Positions 10,695-20,035 are shown, counted from the first letter of the stretch. The stretch: DNA of 64,000 nt from Bradyrhizobium macuxiense (GCF_007993935.1 NZ_VITY01000012.1:62001-126000), one strand, 5' to 3'. Translations and numbers: made by a program. Notes: generated by a model from the sequence alone, not told the origin.

Positions 10695-11714
10695 ATGCGG
10701 CGCACTTTGACGCCTATGATAGTTCTGGCCGTGTTCGGCCTGCTCGTCGGCGGGCTGTTTCGCTATGCCTTCGACGAGTCCAACGAGGCTTCCGTCGCGA
10801 ACTATGTGCGCAGTGCCTTCGAGGGCGCCGCGATCACCCTCATCGTCTGGGCAACACATCTGTACCTGGCGGCACGTGGCGGCTGGCTGCGGCAGCGGCC
10901 GCTCGTTTTCGAGCTGATTGTTCGCTCGGTGATGCTCGCCGTCATCGTTGCGGTGGCTGCGGTTGTGCTGGAGATCGTGCTCTACGGGCATGGACTCGAG
11001 GCCAAGTGGATCGGCGACACTTTTCTGAAGATCATCGGCGTCGGCCTGCTGCTGTCGATCCCGGTCACGACGATCTACGAGCTCATCCGGATGATCGGTG
11101 GACGTACATTGCTCAGCATCGTGCTTGGACGCTATCGCCAGCCGGTGCGCGAGGAGCGTGTGCTGCTGTTCCTCGACCTGGTCGGTTCAACGATGCTGGC
11201 GGAAGCGATGGGCGAGCTGCGCGTGCAGGAGCTGCTGACGCGCTTCTTCTTCGACATCGACGATGCGATCGTGTCGCACGGCGGCGAAGTCCACGCCTAT
11301 GTCGGCGACGAGGTGATCGTGACCTGGCCGGCCAATGCCGGCGAGCCGTCGCGGCGCTATCTCGACTGCGTGTTCGCGATCGAGGACCATCTTGCCAAGC
11401 GGGCCGATCACTATCGCAAGGAGTTCGGCGTGGTGCCCGCATTTCGAGCCGGGATGCACGCCGGTCCCGTCGTCATCGCCGAATGCGGGGACTCGCGGCG
11501 GCAGATCGCCTATTTCGGCGACACCGTGAACGTCACGGCCAGGCTGCAGGCGCATTGCAAGGAAGCCGGCCGGCCGCTGCTGGTATCGGGCGAGCTGCTT
11601 CGCCTGCTGCCGTCGCAACCGAATTTCGCCATCGAGCCGCTCGGCTCGACGCAGTTGCGCGGGCGCGCCGCAGCGATCGAAACCTTCGCCGTCGCGCGGC
11701 GTGCATCGTCCTAA
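10695..11714 (+). CDS. membrane-bound class III adenylate/guanylate cyclase
   Basis: The 339-residue protein has an N-terminal membrane domain of about four helices (residues ~8-125). A C-terminal class III nucleotidyl cyclase domain (from ~155) follows. The metal-binding aspartates are visible in FLDLVGST and in YVGDEVIVTW. RAGMHAGPVV and GDTVNVTARLQAHC match the conserved core, including the N-x3-R pair that acts on the transition state. This predicts an active enzyme making cAMP (or cGMP), with the membrane domain as sensor. GGAGGG lies just before the ATG at 10695. The organism group usually has many such cyclases. Confidence 0.85.
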   Translation: MRRTLTPMIVLAVFGLLVGGLFRYAFDESNEASVANYVRSAFEGAAITLIVWATHLYLAARGGWLRQRPLVFELIVRSVMLAVIVAVAAVVLEIVLYGHGLEAKWIGDTFLKIIGVGLLLSIPVTTIYELIRMIGGRTLLSIVLGRYRQPVREERVLLFLDLVGSTMLAEAMGELRVQELLTRFFFDIDDAIVSHGGEVHAYVGDEVIVTWPANAGEPSRRYLDCVFAIEDHLAKRADHYRKEFGVVPAFRAGMHAGPVVIAECGDSRRQIAYFGDTVNVTARLQAHCKEAGRPLLVSGELLRLLPSQPNFAIEPLGSTQLRGRAAAIETFAVARRASS

Positions 11715-11907
11715 ACAATCTGTTAAGGCGCATTCGCCCAGGCCTCCGCCGCGTGGAAAGCGCGAATTGAATCAAGTCCGGTCGCAGCCTGTTAAGGATG
11801 CGACGCACACCGTATTTGCACCGGGTTCCACCTTAACGCAGGTGTAAGACCGCGCCCTGCATGGTGCCCGGACAGGTGTCATTCAACAAAAACAAGGTTG
11901 CCCATCG

Positions 11908-13014
11908 ATGGCGCAACAGGCGTCACAATCGATAATTGCCGAACTCGAGGATGCGGTCCGGGACGGGACGTCAGCCAAGCGCGTGCAGACGCTGCGGCAG
12001 GTCACCGATCTGTTCCTGAACGACGGCGACCGCCTCAACGATGAACAGGTCAAGGTGTTCGACGATGTGCTCTGCCTGCTCGTCGCGCGCGTCGAGACGC
12101 GTGCACGGGCCGAGCTCAGCAAGCGGCTCGCCCCGCTCGACTATGCGCCGTTTGACGTGATTCACCATCTTGCCTGGGACGACGATATCGGCGTCGCCGG
12201 CGAGGTGCTGACCCACTCCAGCCGCCTCTCAAACGCCGCACTGCGCGAGATTGCCAGCAGCAAGGGCCAGGACCATCTGTTCGCGATCTCGGCGCGGGAG
12301 AACCTGCCCGCATTCGTCACCGACGTGATCATCGACCGCGGCGAGGACCGGGTGATCCGGCGCCTCGCCAAGAACGCCGGCGCTGAGTTCTCCGACAATG
12401 GCTATTCCACGATCGTCGCGCGCGCCGAAGGCGACGACGAACTGGTCGAGATCCTCGGCCTGCGCATCGACATTCCGGCCAAGCTGCTGCGCGACCTGCT
12501 GCAGCGCGCCAAGGATACCGTGCGCGCCCGCCTGCTCGCGATCGCCTCGCCCCGGGCGCGCGAGGAGATCAGCCAGGTGCTGAACGACATCGCCCAGGAA
12601 GAGGCCGAGGCCCCACGCCGCAACTACGGCATCGCCGAAGAGCTGGTGAAGCTGATGAAGCAGCTCAACGAGCTCGATGATGTAGCGGTCTACAAGTTCG
12701 CCGAGCAAGGCAAGTTCGACGAGGTCACGGTCGCGCTCGCCGTGCTCAACGACATGCCGATCGCGATGATCGAACGCCTGGTACTCGGGCTGCGCTCCGA
12801 CCTGCTGCTGATCCCGTGCCGCTCGGCAAAGCTGAACTGGCCGACGGTCGAAGCCATCCTGCGCAAGCGGCCGCTGCCGCATGCCATCGACCACGCAACG
12901 CTCGAAATCGCGCAGCGCGATTACAGGCGGCTGTCGCTGGAAACCGCACAGCGCACCGTGCGGTTCTGGCAGTTGCACAACCGGATCGAGAAGCAGCCGA
13001 TGGCGGCGGGTTAA
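11908..13014 (+). CDS. DUF2336 domain protein
   Basis: A 368-residue, largely helical, soluble protein with the DUF2336 signature layout. Its early segment (KRVQTLRQVTDLFL...LNDEQVKVFDDVLCLLVARVETRARAELSKRLA) is followed by HEAT-like repeats (VLTHSSRLSNAALREIASSKGQDHLFAISARENLPAFVTDVIIDRG). The function of this alphaproteobacterial family is not established. No catalytic motif is apparent, so a scaffold role is possible. It is monocistronic: a strong terminator follows at 13041. Confidence 0.8.
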   Translation: MAQQASQSIIAELEDAVRDGTSAKRVQTLRQVTDLFLNDGDRLNDEQVKVFDDVLCLLVARVETRARAELSKRLAPLDYAPFDVIHHLAWDDDIGVAGEVLTHSSRLSNAALREIASSKGQDHLFAISARENLPAFVTDVIIDRGEDRVIRRLAKNAGAEFSDNGYSTIVARAEGDDELVEILGLRIDIPAKLLRDLLQRAKDTVRARLLAIASPRAREEISQVLNDIAQEEAEAPRRNYGIAEELVKLMKQLNELDDVAVYKFAEQGKFDEVTVALAVLNDMPIAMIERLVLGLRSDLLLIPCRSAKLNWPTVEAILRKRPLPHAIDHATLEIAQRDYRRLSLETAQRTVRFWQLHNRIEKQPMAAG

Positions 13015-13040
13015 TCGCCGCCGGCGTTTTCGCAGCAAAG

Positions 13041-13075
13041 AAAAAGGGTGGGCAACGCAATTGCCCACCCTTTTT
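13041..13075 (+). terminator. intrinsic terminator after the DUF2336 gene
   Basis: A 15-bp perfect stem (AAAAAGGGTGGGCAA with TTGCCCACCCTTTTT) around a CGCAA loop begins 26 bases after the stop. The A-run and T-run make it functional in both directions, so it could also stop leftward reading from ilvC. Confidence 0.9.
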
Positions 13076-13084
13076 CGTAGGTGC

Positions 13085-13169
13085 GTAGGGTGGGTTAGCC
13101 GAAGGCGTAACCCACCAACTTCGTCACCGCGGAGACAATGGTGGGTTACGCTTCGCTAACCCACCCTAC
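13085..13169. repeat. palindromic repeat, GTAGGGTGGGTTAGC family
   Basis: An 85-base element with terminal inverted repeats (GTAGGGTGGGTTAGC...GCTAACCCACCCTAC) and a second internal pair (GCGTAACCCACCA with TGGTGGGTTACGC). It folds into a long imperfect hairpin. It lies between the terminator and the end of ilvC. Only one copy is in the window. Confidence 0.8.
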
Positions 13170-13180
13170 AAAGCCGCGGT

Positions 13181-14200
13181 TTAGTTCTTGCTCTTGTCGA
13201 CCAGCGCGCCCTTCTTGATCCAGGGCATCATGTCGCGCAGCTTGGCGCCGACTTCCTCGATCGGGTGCTGGGCGAGCTTGGCGCGGGTCGCCTTGAACGA
13301 GGTCTGGTTGACCTTGTTCTCCAGCATCCAGTCGCGGGCGAACTTGCCGCCCTGGATGTCGGCGAGCACGCGCTTCATCTCCGCCTTGGTCTCGGCAGTG
13401 ACGATGCGCGGACCGGTGACGTACTCGCCGTATTCGGCGGTGTTGGAGATCGAGTAGTTCATGTTGGCGATGCCGCCTTCATAGATCAGGTCGACGATCA
13501 GCTTCACTTCGTGCAGGCACTCGAAATAGGCCATCTCGGGCGCGTAGCCGGCCTCGACCAGCGTCTCGTAGCCGCCCTTGATCAGCTCGACCAGGCCGCC
13601 GCAGAGCACGACCTGCTCGCCGAACAGGTCGGTCTCGCACTCTTCCTTGAAGGTGGTCTCGATGATGCCGGCGCGGCCACCGCCGATCGCCGAGGCATAG
13701 CTGAGGCCGAGGTCATGGGCGTTGCCCGACGAATCCTTGGCGATCGCGATCAGGCAGGGCACGCCGCCGCCGCGCTGATATTCCGAACGCACGGTGTGGC
13801 CGGGGCCCTTCGGCGCGATCATCAGCACGTCGAGGTCGGCGCGGGGATCGAGCAGGTTGAAGTGCACGTTGAGGCCGTGGGCGAACACGAGCGCCGCGCC
13901 CTTCTTCATGTTGTCGTGCAGGTGCTCGCGATAGATGTCGCCCTGCAGCTCGTCCGGGGTCAGCATCATGACCAGGTCGGCCCATTTGGCGGCCTCGGCG
14001 ACCTCAAGCACCTTGAAGCCGGCAGCTTCCGCCTTCTTGGCCGAGGCCGAACCCTTGCGCAGCGCGATCGCCACGTCCTTGACGCCGGAATCCTTCAGGT
14101 TGAGTGCATGGGCGTGGCCCTGGCTGCCGTAGCCGACGATGGCGACCTTTTTGCCCTTGATCAGGTTCAGGTCGGCATCGCGATCGTAGTAAACTCGCAT
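13181..14200 (-). CDS. ilvC: ketol-acid reductoisomerase
   Basis: Second enzyme of branched-chain amino acid synthesis: it isomerises and reduces 2-acetolactate or 2-aceto-2-hydroxybutyrate with NADPH and Mg2+. The 339-residue length is that of class I enzymes. The Rossmann motif GYGSQGHAHALNLKDSG lies near the N-terminus, LALRKGSASAKKAE-type phosphate-binding residues follow, and the metal-site glutamates are in the ETTFKEECETDLFGEQ segment. The MRVYYDRDADLNLIKGKKVAIVG start is typical. It is the last gene of the leftward ilv cluster, separated from lysE by about 150 bases, so it may have its own promoter. A degenerate TCTAGAGCATTTTCC element lies upstream (about 14295-14322). Confidence 0.97.
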   Translation of the reverse strand: MRVYYDRDADLNLIKGKKVAIVGYGSQGHAHALNLKDSGVKDVAIALRKGSASAKKAEAAGFKVLEVAEAAKWADLVMMLTPDELQGDIYREHLHDNMKKGAALVFAHGLNVHFNLLDPRADLDVLMIAPKGPGHTVRSEYQRGGGVPCLIAIAKDSSGNAHDLGLSYASAIGGGRAGIIETTFKEECETDLFGEQVVLCGGLVELIKGGYETLVEAGYAPEMAYFECLHEVKLIVDLIYEGGIANMNYSISNTAEYGEYVTGPRIVTAETKAEMKRVLADIQGGKFARDWMLENKVNQTSFKATRAKLAQHPIEEVGAKLRDMMPWIKKGALVDKSKN

Positions 14201-14350
14201 CGTGGTTTCCTCGTTTGAAGGGGGCCAAAATCGGCCGATGAATCAGGCTTTCGGAAGGTCAGAACCGCCGGGCGCCCGCGAATTTCCGGCGTTGTCTAGA
14301 GCATTTTCCCGCTCAGGGGAAACCCTCATCTCGCATGGCGCGGTGCGGCA

Positions 14351-14959
14351 TCATGCGTCCATGAAGACCGGGTAGAGCGAGGCCAAGAGCAGGATGGCCA
14401 TCACCACGTTGAAGGCACGAATCGCCCGGGGCGAGGTCAGGACCGCCCGCAGCGCGGTGCCGAACAGCGCCCAGACGATGCAGGACACCGTCCCCAGGAT
14501 CAGGCTGAGGCCGACCTGGATCGCGATGTTCCAGGGGAAGGCGGCAATCGCCGCATAGGCCGTGATGGTGCCGATCACCATCACCCAGCCCTTGGCATTG
14601 ATCCATTGGAACATGGCCGCGGCCCAGAAGGTCATCGGGCCGCGGCCGGGCCCATCGTCCTTGTCCGCCGAGGGCGGCTCGGCCATGGCGATGACCGCCG
14701 CGAGATACACCAGATAGGCGACGCCGCCATATTTCAGAATCGTCTGCAGCACCGGATAGGCGATGAAGACGGCCCCGAGGCCGACGCCGACCGCGCCCAC
14801 CATGAAGGCGAATCCGACCGTGATGCCGGCGATATGGGGCACCGTGCGGCGGAAGCCGTAGGTCAGCCCCGACGACAGCAGCATGATGTTGTTGGGGCCC
14901 GGGGTGAAGAACATCACGACGGCAAACACGACAAAGGCGAACAGCAGCGAGCTCGACAT
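14351..14959 (-). CDS. LysE/RhtB-family amino acid exporter
   Basis: A 202-residue inner membrane protein with about six helices. The family signature FFTPGPNNIMLLSSGLTYGFRRTVPHIAGITVG lies near the N-terminus, and a late segment NAKGWVMVIGTITAYA is also typical. These exporters remove excess amino acids using the proton gradient. Its position 7 bases after the EamA gene and within the branched-chain synthesis cluster suggests export of isoleucine, valine or leucine, or of a precursor such as threonine. That is inference from context only. Confidence 0.85.
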   Translation of the reverse strand: MSSSLLFAFVVFAVVMFFTPGPNNIMLLSSGLTYGFRRTVPHIAGITVGFAFMVGAVGVGLGAVFIAYPVLQTILKYGGVAYLVYLAAVIAMAEPPSADKDDGPGRGPMTFWAAAMFQWINAKGWVMVIGTITAYAAIAAFPWNIAIQVGLSLILGTVSCIVWALFGTALRAVLTSPRAIRAFNVVMAILLLASLYPVFMDA

Positions 14960-14966
14960 GGTGCCC

Positions 14967-15842
14967 TCACGCGACTTTCGGCAGCGCTTTTGGACGCTTC
15001 GACAGCAGCATCACGGCGATCCCGCCGATCACAGTGACCATTCCGGCGAGCCGCAGCGGTCCGAATGTCTCGCCGAACACGATGCTGGAGGCGGCGGAGC
15101 CGACGAACGGCACCAGCAGCGCGAACGGCACCACCTGCGCCGCCGGGTAATCCCGGAGCAGCCGGCCCCACAGCCAGTAGGCGATGCTGGTCGAGACGCC
15201 GCCGAGGCAGACCACGCAGGCGAGCCCGGTCAGCGACATGTGGCTCAGCGCCTGCCAGGTCGGCTGCGGCCCGTTGCTGATCAGGGTCAGCACCGCCAGC
15301 GGCACCGCGGCCGACAGGCACAGCCAGGCGAACAGGTCGAACATCGGCGCGGCGTGCGCCTGCCGCAGCAGGAGATTGCCGATCGCAAAGCTGATCGGGC
15401 AGATCATCAGAATGGCGAAGGCGGCGACGCTGAAGTCATAGCCGACCGTGCCGCAGATCATCAACAGGCCTAGCGCGGCGATCCCGACGCCGATCACCTG
15501 TGGCCGCGTCGGCATCTCGCCGAAGGCGATCGCGGCGAACGCGATGGTGAACAACGCCTGGCTCTGCACCACCACGCTGGAAAGCCCGACCGGGACGCCG
15601 TGCGCGATCGCGAAGGCCTGCGCGAGGAACTGGCCGAGGAACAGCGTGGAGCTGATCGCGATCAATAGCGGCCAGGGGACATCAGGCTTGCGCAGGAACA
15701 GGCAGGGCAACGCGGCGATGGCGAAGCGCAGCGTCGTCATGAGCTCGGGCGAGAACTCATTGAGCGCGATCCTGCTTGCGACGAACGCAAGCCCCCAGAT
15801 CACCGCAACCATGACGGCGATGCCAACATCGGCCGGCTTCAT
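14967..15842 (-). CDS. EamA/DMT-family transporter
   Basis: A 291-residue protein with ten predicted helices in two EamA repeats, each starting with a VWGLAFVASRIAL-type segment (first near residue 14, second with SIAYWLWGRLLRDYPAAQVVPFALLVPFVGSAAS). DMT-family carriers export amino acids and related metabolites; PecM/YdeD-like members are close in pattern. It is followed 7 bases later by the LysE gene, so two exporters are co-transcribed next to the ilv genes. The upstream gap to the methyltransferase gene holds a palindromic repeat. Confidence 0.85.
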   Translation of the reverse strand: MKPADVGIAVMVAVIWGLAFVASRIALNEFSPELMTTLRFAIAALPCLFLRKPDVPWPLLIAISSTLFLGQFLAQAFAIAHGVPVGLSSVVVQSQALFTIAFAAIAFGEMPTRPQVIGVGIAALGLLMICGTVGYDFSVAAFAILMICPISFAIGNLLLRQAHAAPMFDLFAWLCLSAAVPLAVLTLISNGPQPTWQALSHMSLTGLACVVCLGGVSTSIAYWLWGRLLRDYPAAQVVPFALLVPFVGSAASSIVFGETFGPLRLAGMVTVIGGIAVMLLSKRPKALPKVA

Positions 15843-15891
15843 TGTTTTTCTTCTTTGGTTTCGTTCTGGCTGTGGCGGTGGATCTTTATCT

Positions 15892-15931
15892 GAGCATGAT
15901 CCGTTCGGAAAATTTCTGGATCATGCTCTAG
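15892..15931. repeat. dispersed palindromic repeat, GAGCATGATCC family, copy 2 (short)
   Basis: A 40-base shortened version: GAGCATGATCCGTTCGGAAA ... TGGATCATGCTCTAG. On the minus strand its first bases CTAGAGCATGATCC contain the TAG stop of the methyltransferase gene. The central CGCTTCGCACTTTTCC segment of the other copies is missing. Confidence 0.85.
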
Positions 15932-16623
15932 ATCTGTTCGTCCGGCTTCGGTTTGCGCAGCAGATAGGTGCCGTGCAGCGGCGCATGGTAGTCGGCAGCA
16001 ACCATCGTGAAGCCGGTCTCGGTCAGCATGCGCTCCATCACCCAGCCGAAGGTCGAGTATTCGTCGCGCATATGGGTCATCACGCTTTCGCGCTCGAAAC
16101 CGTGGTTCTTGATCGAGAAATCGGCCCAGCCCTCGACGTCGCGATCGACGCCGTCGGGCATGCTGACGAACACCATGTCGCGCAGATAGAAATTCGCGCC
16201 GGGCTTCAGCGCGTTGAAGATCCGCGACAGCGCCACCGCCTTCCAGAAGTCCGGCAGATGGTGCAGCGTGAATTCGCTGACGATGAGATCGTAGGAATTC
16301 GGCTGATAGGCAAAGGACAAGAGCCCGGCCGGTTGGGTCCGGATCTTGGCCTTGCGGTCGCGCGCATAGATTTCGGCAAGCCCGATCATCGCCGGCGAGA
16401 TGTCGATCGCGTCGACCTCGGCGCCCATCAGCGCCGCCTCGGTCGCCAGCACGCCGTTGCCGCAACCGATATCGGCGATCCGCCAGCCCGGCTTGACGCC
16501 GAGCATGGTCAGCGCCTGGCGGGCACGGACATCGCTGTCCTCGCTGACGTCATAGATCGAGGCAACCGCGGTATCGAGACCGACCTGCCGCCGTTGCGTG
16601 TAGTACCAGTCGCGCGCCAACAT
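15928..16623 (-). CDS. SAM-dependent methyltransferase (class I)
   Basis: The 231-residue protein has a Rossmann methyltransferase core. Motif I, WRIADIGCGNGVLATEAALMG, binds SAM; the acidic residue at the end of strand 2 is in VDAIDISPAMIGLAEIYARD. A post-motif segment (YDLIVSEFTLHHLPDFWKAVALSRIFNALKPG) matches the methyltransferase_11/25 group. The substrate is unknown. It starts 3 bases after the ilvH stop, so it is co-translated with ilvH, an arrangement with no obvious biosynthetic logic. The stop codon lies in a palindromic repeat, so the native C-terminus may have been altered. Confidence 0.85.
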   Translation of the reverse strand: MLARDWYYTQRRQVGLDTAVASIYDVSEDSDVRARQALTMLGVKPGWRIADIGCGNGVLATEAALMGAEVDAIDISPAMIGLAEIYARDRKAKIRTQPAGLLSFAYQPNSYDLIVSEFTLHHLPDFWKAVALSRIFNALKPGANFYLRDMVFVSMPDGVDRDVEGWADFSIKNHGFERESVMTHMRDEYSTFGWVMERMLTETGFTMVAADYHAPLHGTYLLRKPKPDEQI

Positions 16624-16626
16624 GAC

Positions 16627-17169
16627 TCACATCCCTTCCGGCCCACGCGTGATCGCGGCCACCCCGGTTCGTGACACCTCGACCAGGCCCAAGGGGCGCA
16701 TCAGGTCGATGAACTGACTGATCTTGGACGAATTGCCCGTGATCTCGAATACGAAGCTCTCGGTGGTGGCGTCGATCACCCGGGCGCGGAATGCATCCGC
16801 CAGCCGCAGCGCCTCGACGCGGTGATCGCCACCGCCCCGCACCTTGACCATCGCGAGCTCGCGCTCGATCGAGCTGCCGGTCAGCGTCATGTCGACGACG
16901 CGATAGACCGGGATCATGCGGTCGAGCTGATGCTTGATCTGCTGGATCACCATCGGCGTGCCCGTGGTGACGATCGTGATCCGCGAGAGATGTTTCTGGC
17001 TCTCGGTCTCCGAGACGGTGAGACTTTCGATGTTGTAACCGCGGCCGGAGAACAGGCCGATGACGCGCGCGAGCACGCCGGGCTCGTTCTGCACGAGCAC
17101 GGACAGGGTGTGCGTCTCGTTCGGATCGTGACGCTCTTCGAGGAAGTAGGCGGATGCGGGCTGGTTCAT
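16627..17169 (-). CDS. ilvH: acetolactate synthase small (regulatory) subunit
   Basis: The 180-residue regulatory subunit binds valine and the large subunit. The N-terminal ACT domain is clear (THTLSVLVQNEPGVLARVIGLFSGRGYNIESLTV, about 20-53). The C-terminal domain contains LVEVSRTGVAAITRG. An N-terminal extension MNQPASAYFLEERHDPNE is typical of alphaproteobacterial IlvH. It lies 21 bases after the threonine dehydratase-like gene and two genes downstream of ilvB, so in this operon the two subunit genes are separated by one gene. Attenuation upstream of ilvB should control it. Confidence 0.96.
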   Translation of the reverse strand: MNQPASAYFLEERHDPNETHTLSVLVQNEPGVLARVIGLFSGRGYNIESLTVSETESQKHLSRITIVTTGTPMVIQQIKHQLDRMIPVYRVVDMTLTGSSIERELAMVKVRGGGDHRVEALRLADAFRARVIDATTESFVFEITGNSSKISQFIDLMRPLGLVEVSRTGVAAITRGPEGM

Positions 17170-17190
17170 GGTCGTCCCCTTACATTCTGT

Positions 17191-18177
17191 TCACGCCACC
17201 GCCCGCTGGGCGGCCGGCGCAGCATCCGTCCCGATCCAGGTCCGGAACAGATCGAAATCGATATTGCCGCCGCTCAGGATCAAGCCGACCCGCTTGCCGG
17301 CGAGCCTGCTCTTTTCCTGCAGCGCAGCCGCAAGCGCCGCGGCACCGGCGCCCTCGGCGAGATTGTGGGTGTCGGTCCAATAGGCGCGGATCGCCTGGCC
17401 GACCTCGTCGTCGGTGACCTGCACGATACGGGACGCGCCCTTGCGGATCAGGGCGAACGCGTCCGCGTCCGGAATCCGCGTCGCCATGCCGTCGGCCAGG
17501 GTGTTGCTGGTCTCGGTGGTCACGATCTTTCCGGCCGCGAACGACAACGCGTAGGACGGCGCCTCGGTCGACTGCACGCCGACGATCTCGGTCTTCAGGG
17601 CGAGCAGGTCGCGCGCCATGATGCAGCCGGAGATGCCGGAGCCCTGCCCGATCGGCACATAGAGAATGTCGAGGTCGAGTGCTGACCGGAACAGCTCGAG
17701 CGCGTAGGTCGCAACGCCCAGCACCAGGTCGGTGTGGAACGACGGCACCATGTGCAGGCCGGCGAACTGGGCACGGCGCTCGGCTTCTTCGCGCGCGGCC
17801 TGGAAGTCCTCGCCGTGCTCGACAAGCTCGGCGCCGAACGCATGCATCGCGCGGTTCTTCTCGACCGAATTGCCACGCGGCACATAGATCACCGCCGGCA
17901 CGCCGTGACGCCCCGCGGCAAACGCCAGGCTCTGGCCGTGATTGCCGCGCGTCGCCGAGATGATGCCGGGCACATCGGGCCGCTCACGCTTCAGCCGCTC
18001 GAGATAGACGAGGCCGCCGCGCACCTTGAAGGCGCCGGTCGGCGTGTGGTTCTCATGCTTGACCACGACCTCGGTACCGAGCCGCTCAGCCAGCAACGGC
18101 CAGGCATACGCCGGCGTCGCCGGCACCGCGGTGCCGACGATCCTGTGCGCGCGCTCGAGTTCGTTCAGATCAAACAT
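17191..18177 (-). CDS. threonine dehydratase-like PLP enzyme
   Basis: A 328-residue fold-type II PLP protein. The Schiff-base lysine is in HTPTGAFKVRGG (about residue 49), and a C-terminal phosphate loop GQGSGISGC is visible. There is no C-terminal ACT domain, so the enzyme should lack isoleucine feedback, as in TdcB-type catabolic dehydratases or serine/threonine dehydratases. The reaction would be threonine to 2-oxobutyrate and ammonia, the committed entry to isoleucine. Location 14 bases after ilvB and 21 before ilvH supports that role. Serine dehydratase or a racemase of the same fold is an alternative. Confidence 0.85.
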   Translation of the reverse strand: MFDLNELERAHRIVGTAVPATPAYAWPLLAERLGTEVVVKHENHTPTGAFKVRGGLVYLERLKRERPDVPGIISATRGNHGQSLAFAAGRHGVPAVIYVPRGNSVEKNRAMHAFGAELVEHGEDFQAAREEAERRAQFAGLHMVPSFHTDLVLGVATYALELFRSALDLDILYVPIGQGSGISGCIMARDLLALKTEIVGVQSTEAPSYALSFAAGKIVTTETSNTLADGMATRIPDADAFALIRKGASRIVQVTDDEVGQAIRAYWTDTHNLAEGAGAAALAAALQEKSRLAGKRVGLILSGGNIDFDLFRTWIGTDAAPAAQRAVA

Positions 18178-18191
18178 GATCCACCTTCACA

Positions 18192-19967
18192 TCACACCAG
18201 CGCCTTGCCACCGGAGAAGGCCTTCGCGGTGGCCTCGTCGGTCGCTTCTTCCGGCAGCAGCATCTCGTTGTGCGCCTTGCCCGATGGAATCATCGGGAAG
18301 CAGTTCTCCAGCGCGGCGACGCGGCAGTCGAACAGCACCGGGCGCTTGATCGCAATCATCTCCTTGATCGCGCCGTCGAGATCGGACGGCTTGGTCGCCT
18401 GCAGGCCGACACAACCGTAGGCGTCGGCGAGCTTGACGAAGTCCGGCAGCGCCTCGGAGTACGAATGCGACAGGCGGTTGCCGTGCAGCAGCTGCTGCCA
18501 CTGCCGCACCATGCCCATGTACTGGTTGTTCAGGATGAAGATCTTGATCGGCAGCTCGAACTGAACCGCGGTCGACATTTCCTGAATCGTCATCTGCACC
18601 GAGGCGTCGCCTGCGATGTCGATCACCAGGCTGTCCGGATGCGCCACCTGCACGCCGACCGCGGCCGGCAGGCCGTAGCCCATGGTGCCGAGGCCGCCCG
18701 AGGTCATCCACCGATGCGGCTCCTCGAAGCCGTAGAACTGCGCCGCCCACATCTGGTGCTGACCGACTTCGGTCGTGATGTAGGTGTCCTTGCCGCGGGT
18801 CAGCTCGAACAGGCGCTGGATCGCGTATTGCGGCAGGATGATATCGTTGTTCTTGCGGTAGGACAGCGAGTTGCGCGCACGCCATTGCGCGATCTGCTGC
18901 CACCACGCCTTGATGTCGGGCTTCTTGGCTTCCGCCTTGAACACCTGCAAGAGGTCGCCGAGCACGTTGCCGCAGTCGCCGATGATCGGCACGTCGACGC
19001 GGATGTTCTTGTTGATCGACGACGGGTCGATGTCGATGTGGATCTTCTTCGAGCCCGGCGAGAACGCGTCGGTGCGGCCGGTGATGCGGTCGTCGAAGCG
19101 CGCGCCGACGCACAACATGACGTCGCAATCATGCATCGTCATGTTGGCCTCGTAGGTGCCGTGCATGCCGAGCATGCCGAGCCAGTTGGCACCGGACGCT
19201 GGATAGGCGCCCAGCCCCATCAGGGTCGAGGTGATCGGGAAGCCGGTCGCCTCCACCAGCTGGCGCAGCAGCTGCGAGGCCTCGGGGCCGGAATTGATCA
19301 CGCCGCCGCCGGAATAGATCACCGGGCGTTTCGCGTTGGCGAGCATCGCCACCGCCTTGCGGATCTGGGTCGCATCGCCCTTGACGCGCGGCGTATAGGA
19401 GATGTGAACGTCCGACTTGCGCGGCGGATGATAGGTGCCGGTGGCGAACTGCACGTCCTTCGGCACGTCGACCAGCACCGGACCGGGGCGGCCGGTGGTG
19501 GCGACATAGAAGGCCTCGTGCAGCACCTTGGCGAGGTCGTTGATGTCACGCACCAGCCAGTTGTGCTTGGTGGCGGGCCGCGTGATGCCGACGGTGTCGC
19601 ATTCCTGGAAGGCGTCGTTGCCGATCAGATGGGTCGGCACCTGGCCGGTGATGCAGACCAGCGGGATCGAATCCATCAGCGCGTCGGTCAGCGGCGTCAC
19701 CATGTTGGTGGCGCCCGGGCCCGAGGTCACCAGCACCACGCCGGGCTTGCCGGTCGAGCGGGCATAGCCTTCCGCGGCATGGCCGGCGCCCTGCTCGTGG
19801 CGGACCAGGATGTGTTCGACCTCGCTCTGCTGGAAAATCTCGTCATAGATCGGAAGCACCGCACCGCCGGGATAGCCGAAGACATGCTGCACGCCGTGAT
19901 CGATGAGCGCGCGCACGATCATCGCGGCGCCGGTCATCTGATTGGGATCGTGGCTCTTGTCGGTCAT
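18192..19967 (-). CDS. ilvB: acetolactate synthase large (catalytic) subunit
   Basis: Catalyses the first common step of valine/leucine/isoleucine synthesis, joining pyruvate to pyruvate or 2-oxobutyrate. The 591-residue protein has the conserved catalytic Glu region near the N-terminus (ILVRHEQGAGHAAEGYAR), FAD-binding segments, and the C-terminal ThDP motif beginning GDASVQMTIQEM and ending NNQYMGMVRQW. It is the first structural gene of the operon. A leader peptide and terminator hairpin precede it, so expression should respond to charged branched-chain tRNAs. The start at 19967 (MTDKSHDPNQM) fits the family. Confidence 0.97.
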   Translation of the reverse strand: MTDKSHDPNQMTGAAMIVRALIDHGVQHVFGYPGGAVLPIYDEIFQQSEVEHILVRHEQGAGHAAEGYARSTGKPGVVLVTSGPGATNMVTPLTDALMDSIPLVCITGQVPTHLIGNDAFQECDTVGITRPATKHNWLVRDINDLAKVLHEAFYVATTGRPGPVLVDVPKDVQFATGTYHPPRKSDVHISYTPRVKGDATQIRKAVAMLANAKRPVIYSGGGVINSGPEASQLLRQLVEATGFPITSTLMGLGAYPASGANWLGMLGMHGTYEANMTMHDCDVMLCVGARFDDRITGRTDAFSPGSKKIHIDIDPSSINKNIRVDVPIIGDCGNVLGDLLQVFKAEAKKPDIKAWWQQIAQWRARNSLSYRKNNDIILPQYAIQRLFELTRGKDTYITTEVGQHQMWAAQFYGFEEPHRWMTSGGLGTMGYGLPAAVGVQVAHPDSLVIDIAGDASVQMTIQEMSTAVQFELPIKIFILNNQYMGMVRQWQQLLHGNRLSHSYSEALPDFVKLADAYGCVGLQATKPSDLDGAIKEMIAIKRPVLFDCRVAALENCFPMIPSGKAHNEMLLPEEATDEATAKAFSGGKALV

Positions 19968-20035
19968 GGTTCGCTCCGGATGCGCTTGTTTTTGCGCGGC
20001 TTTTGTCGGTTCTCGTCAGTTCGGCTTCGGGCAAT

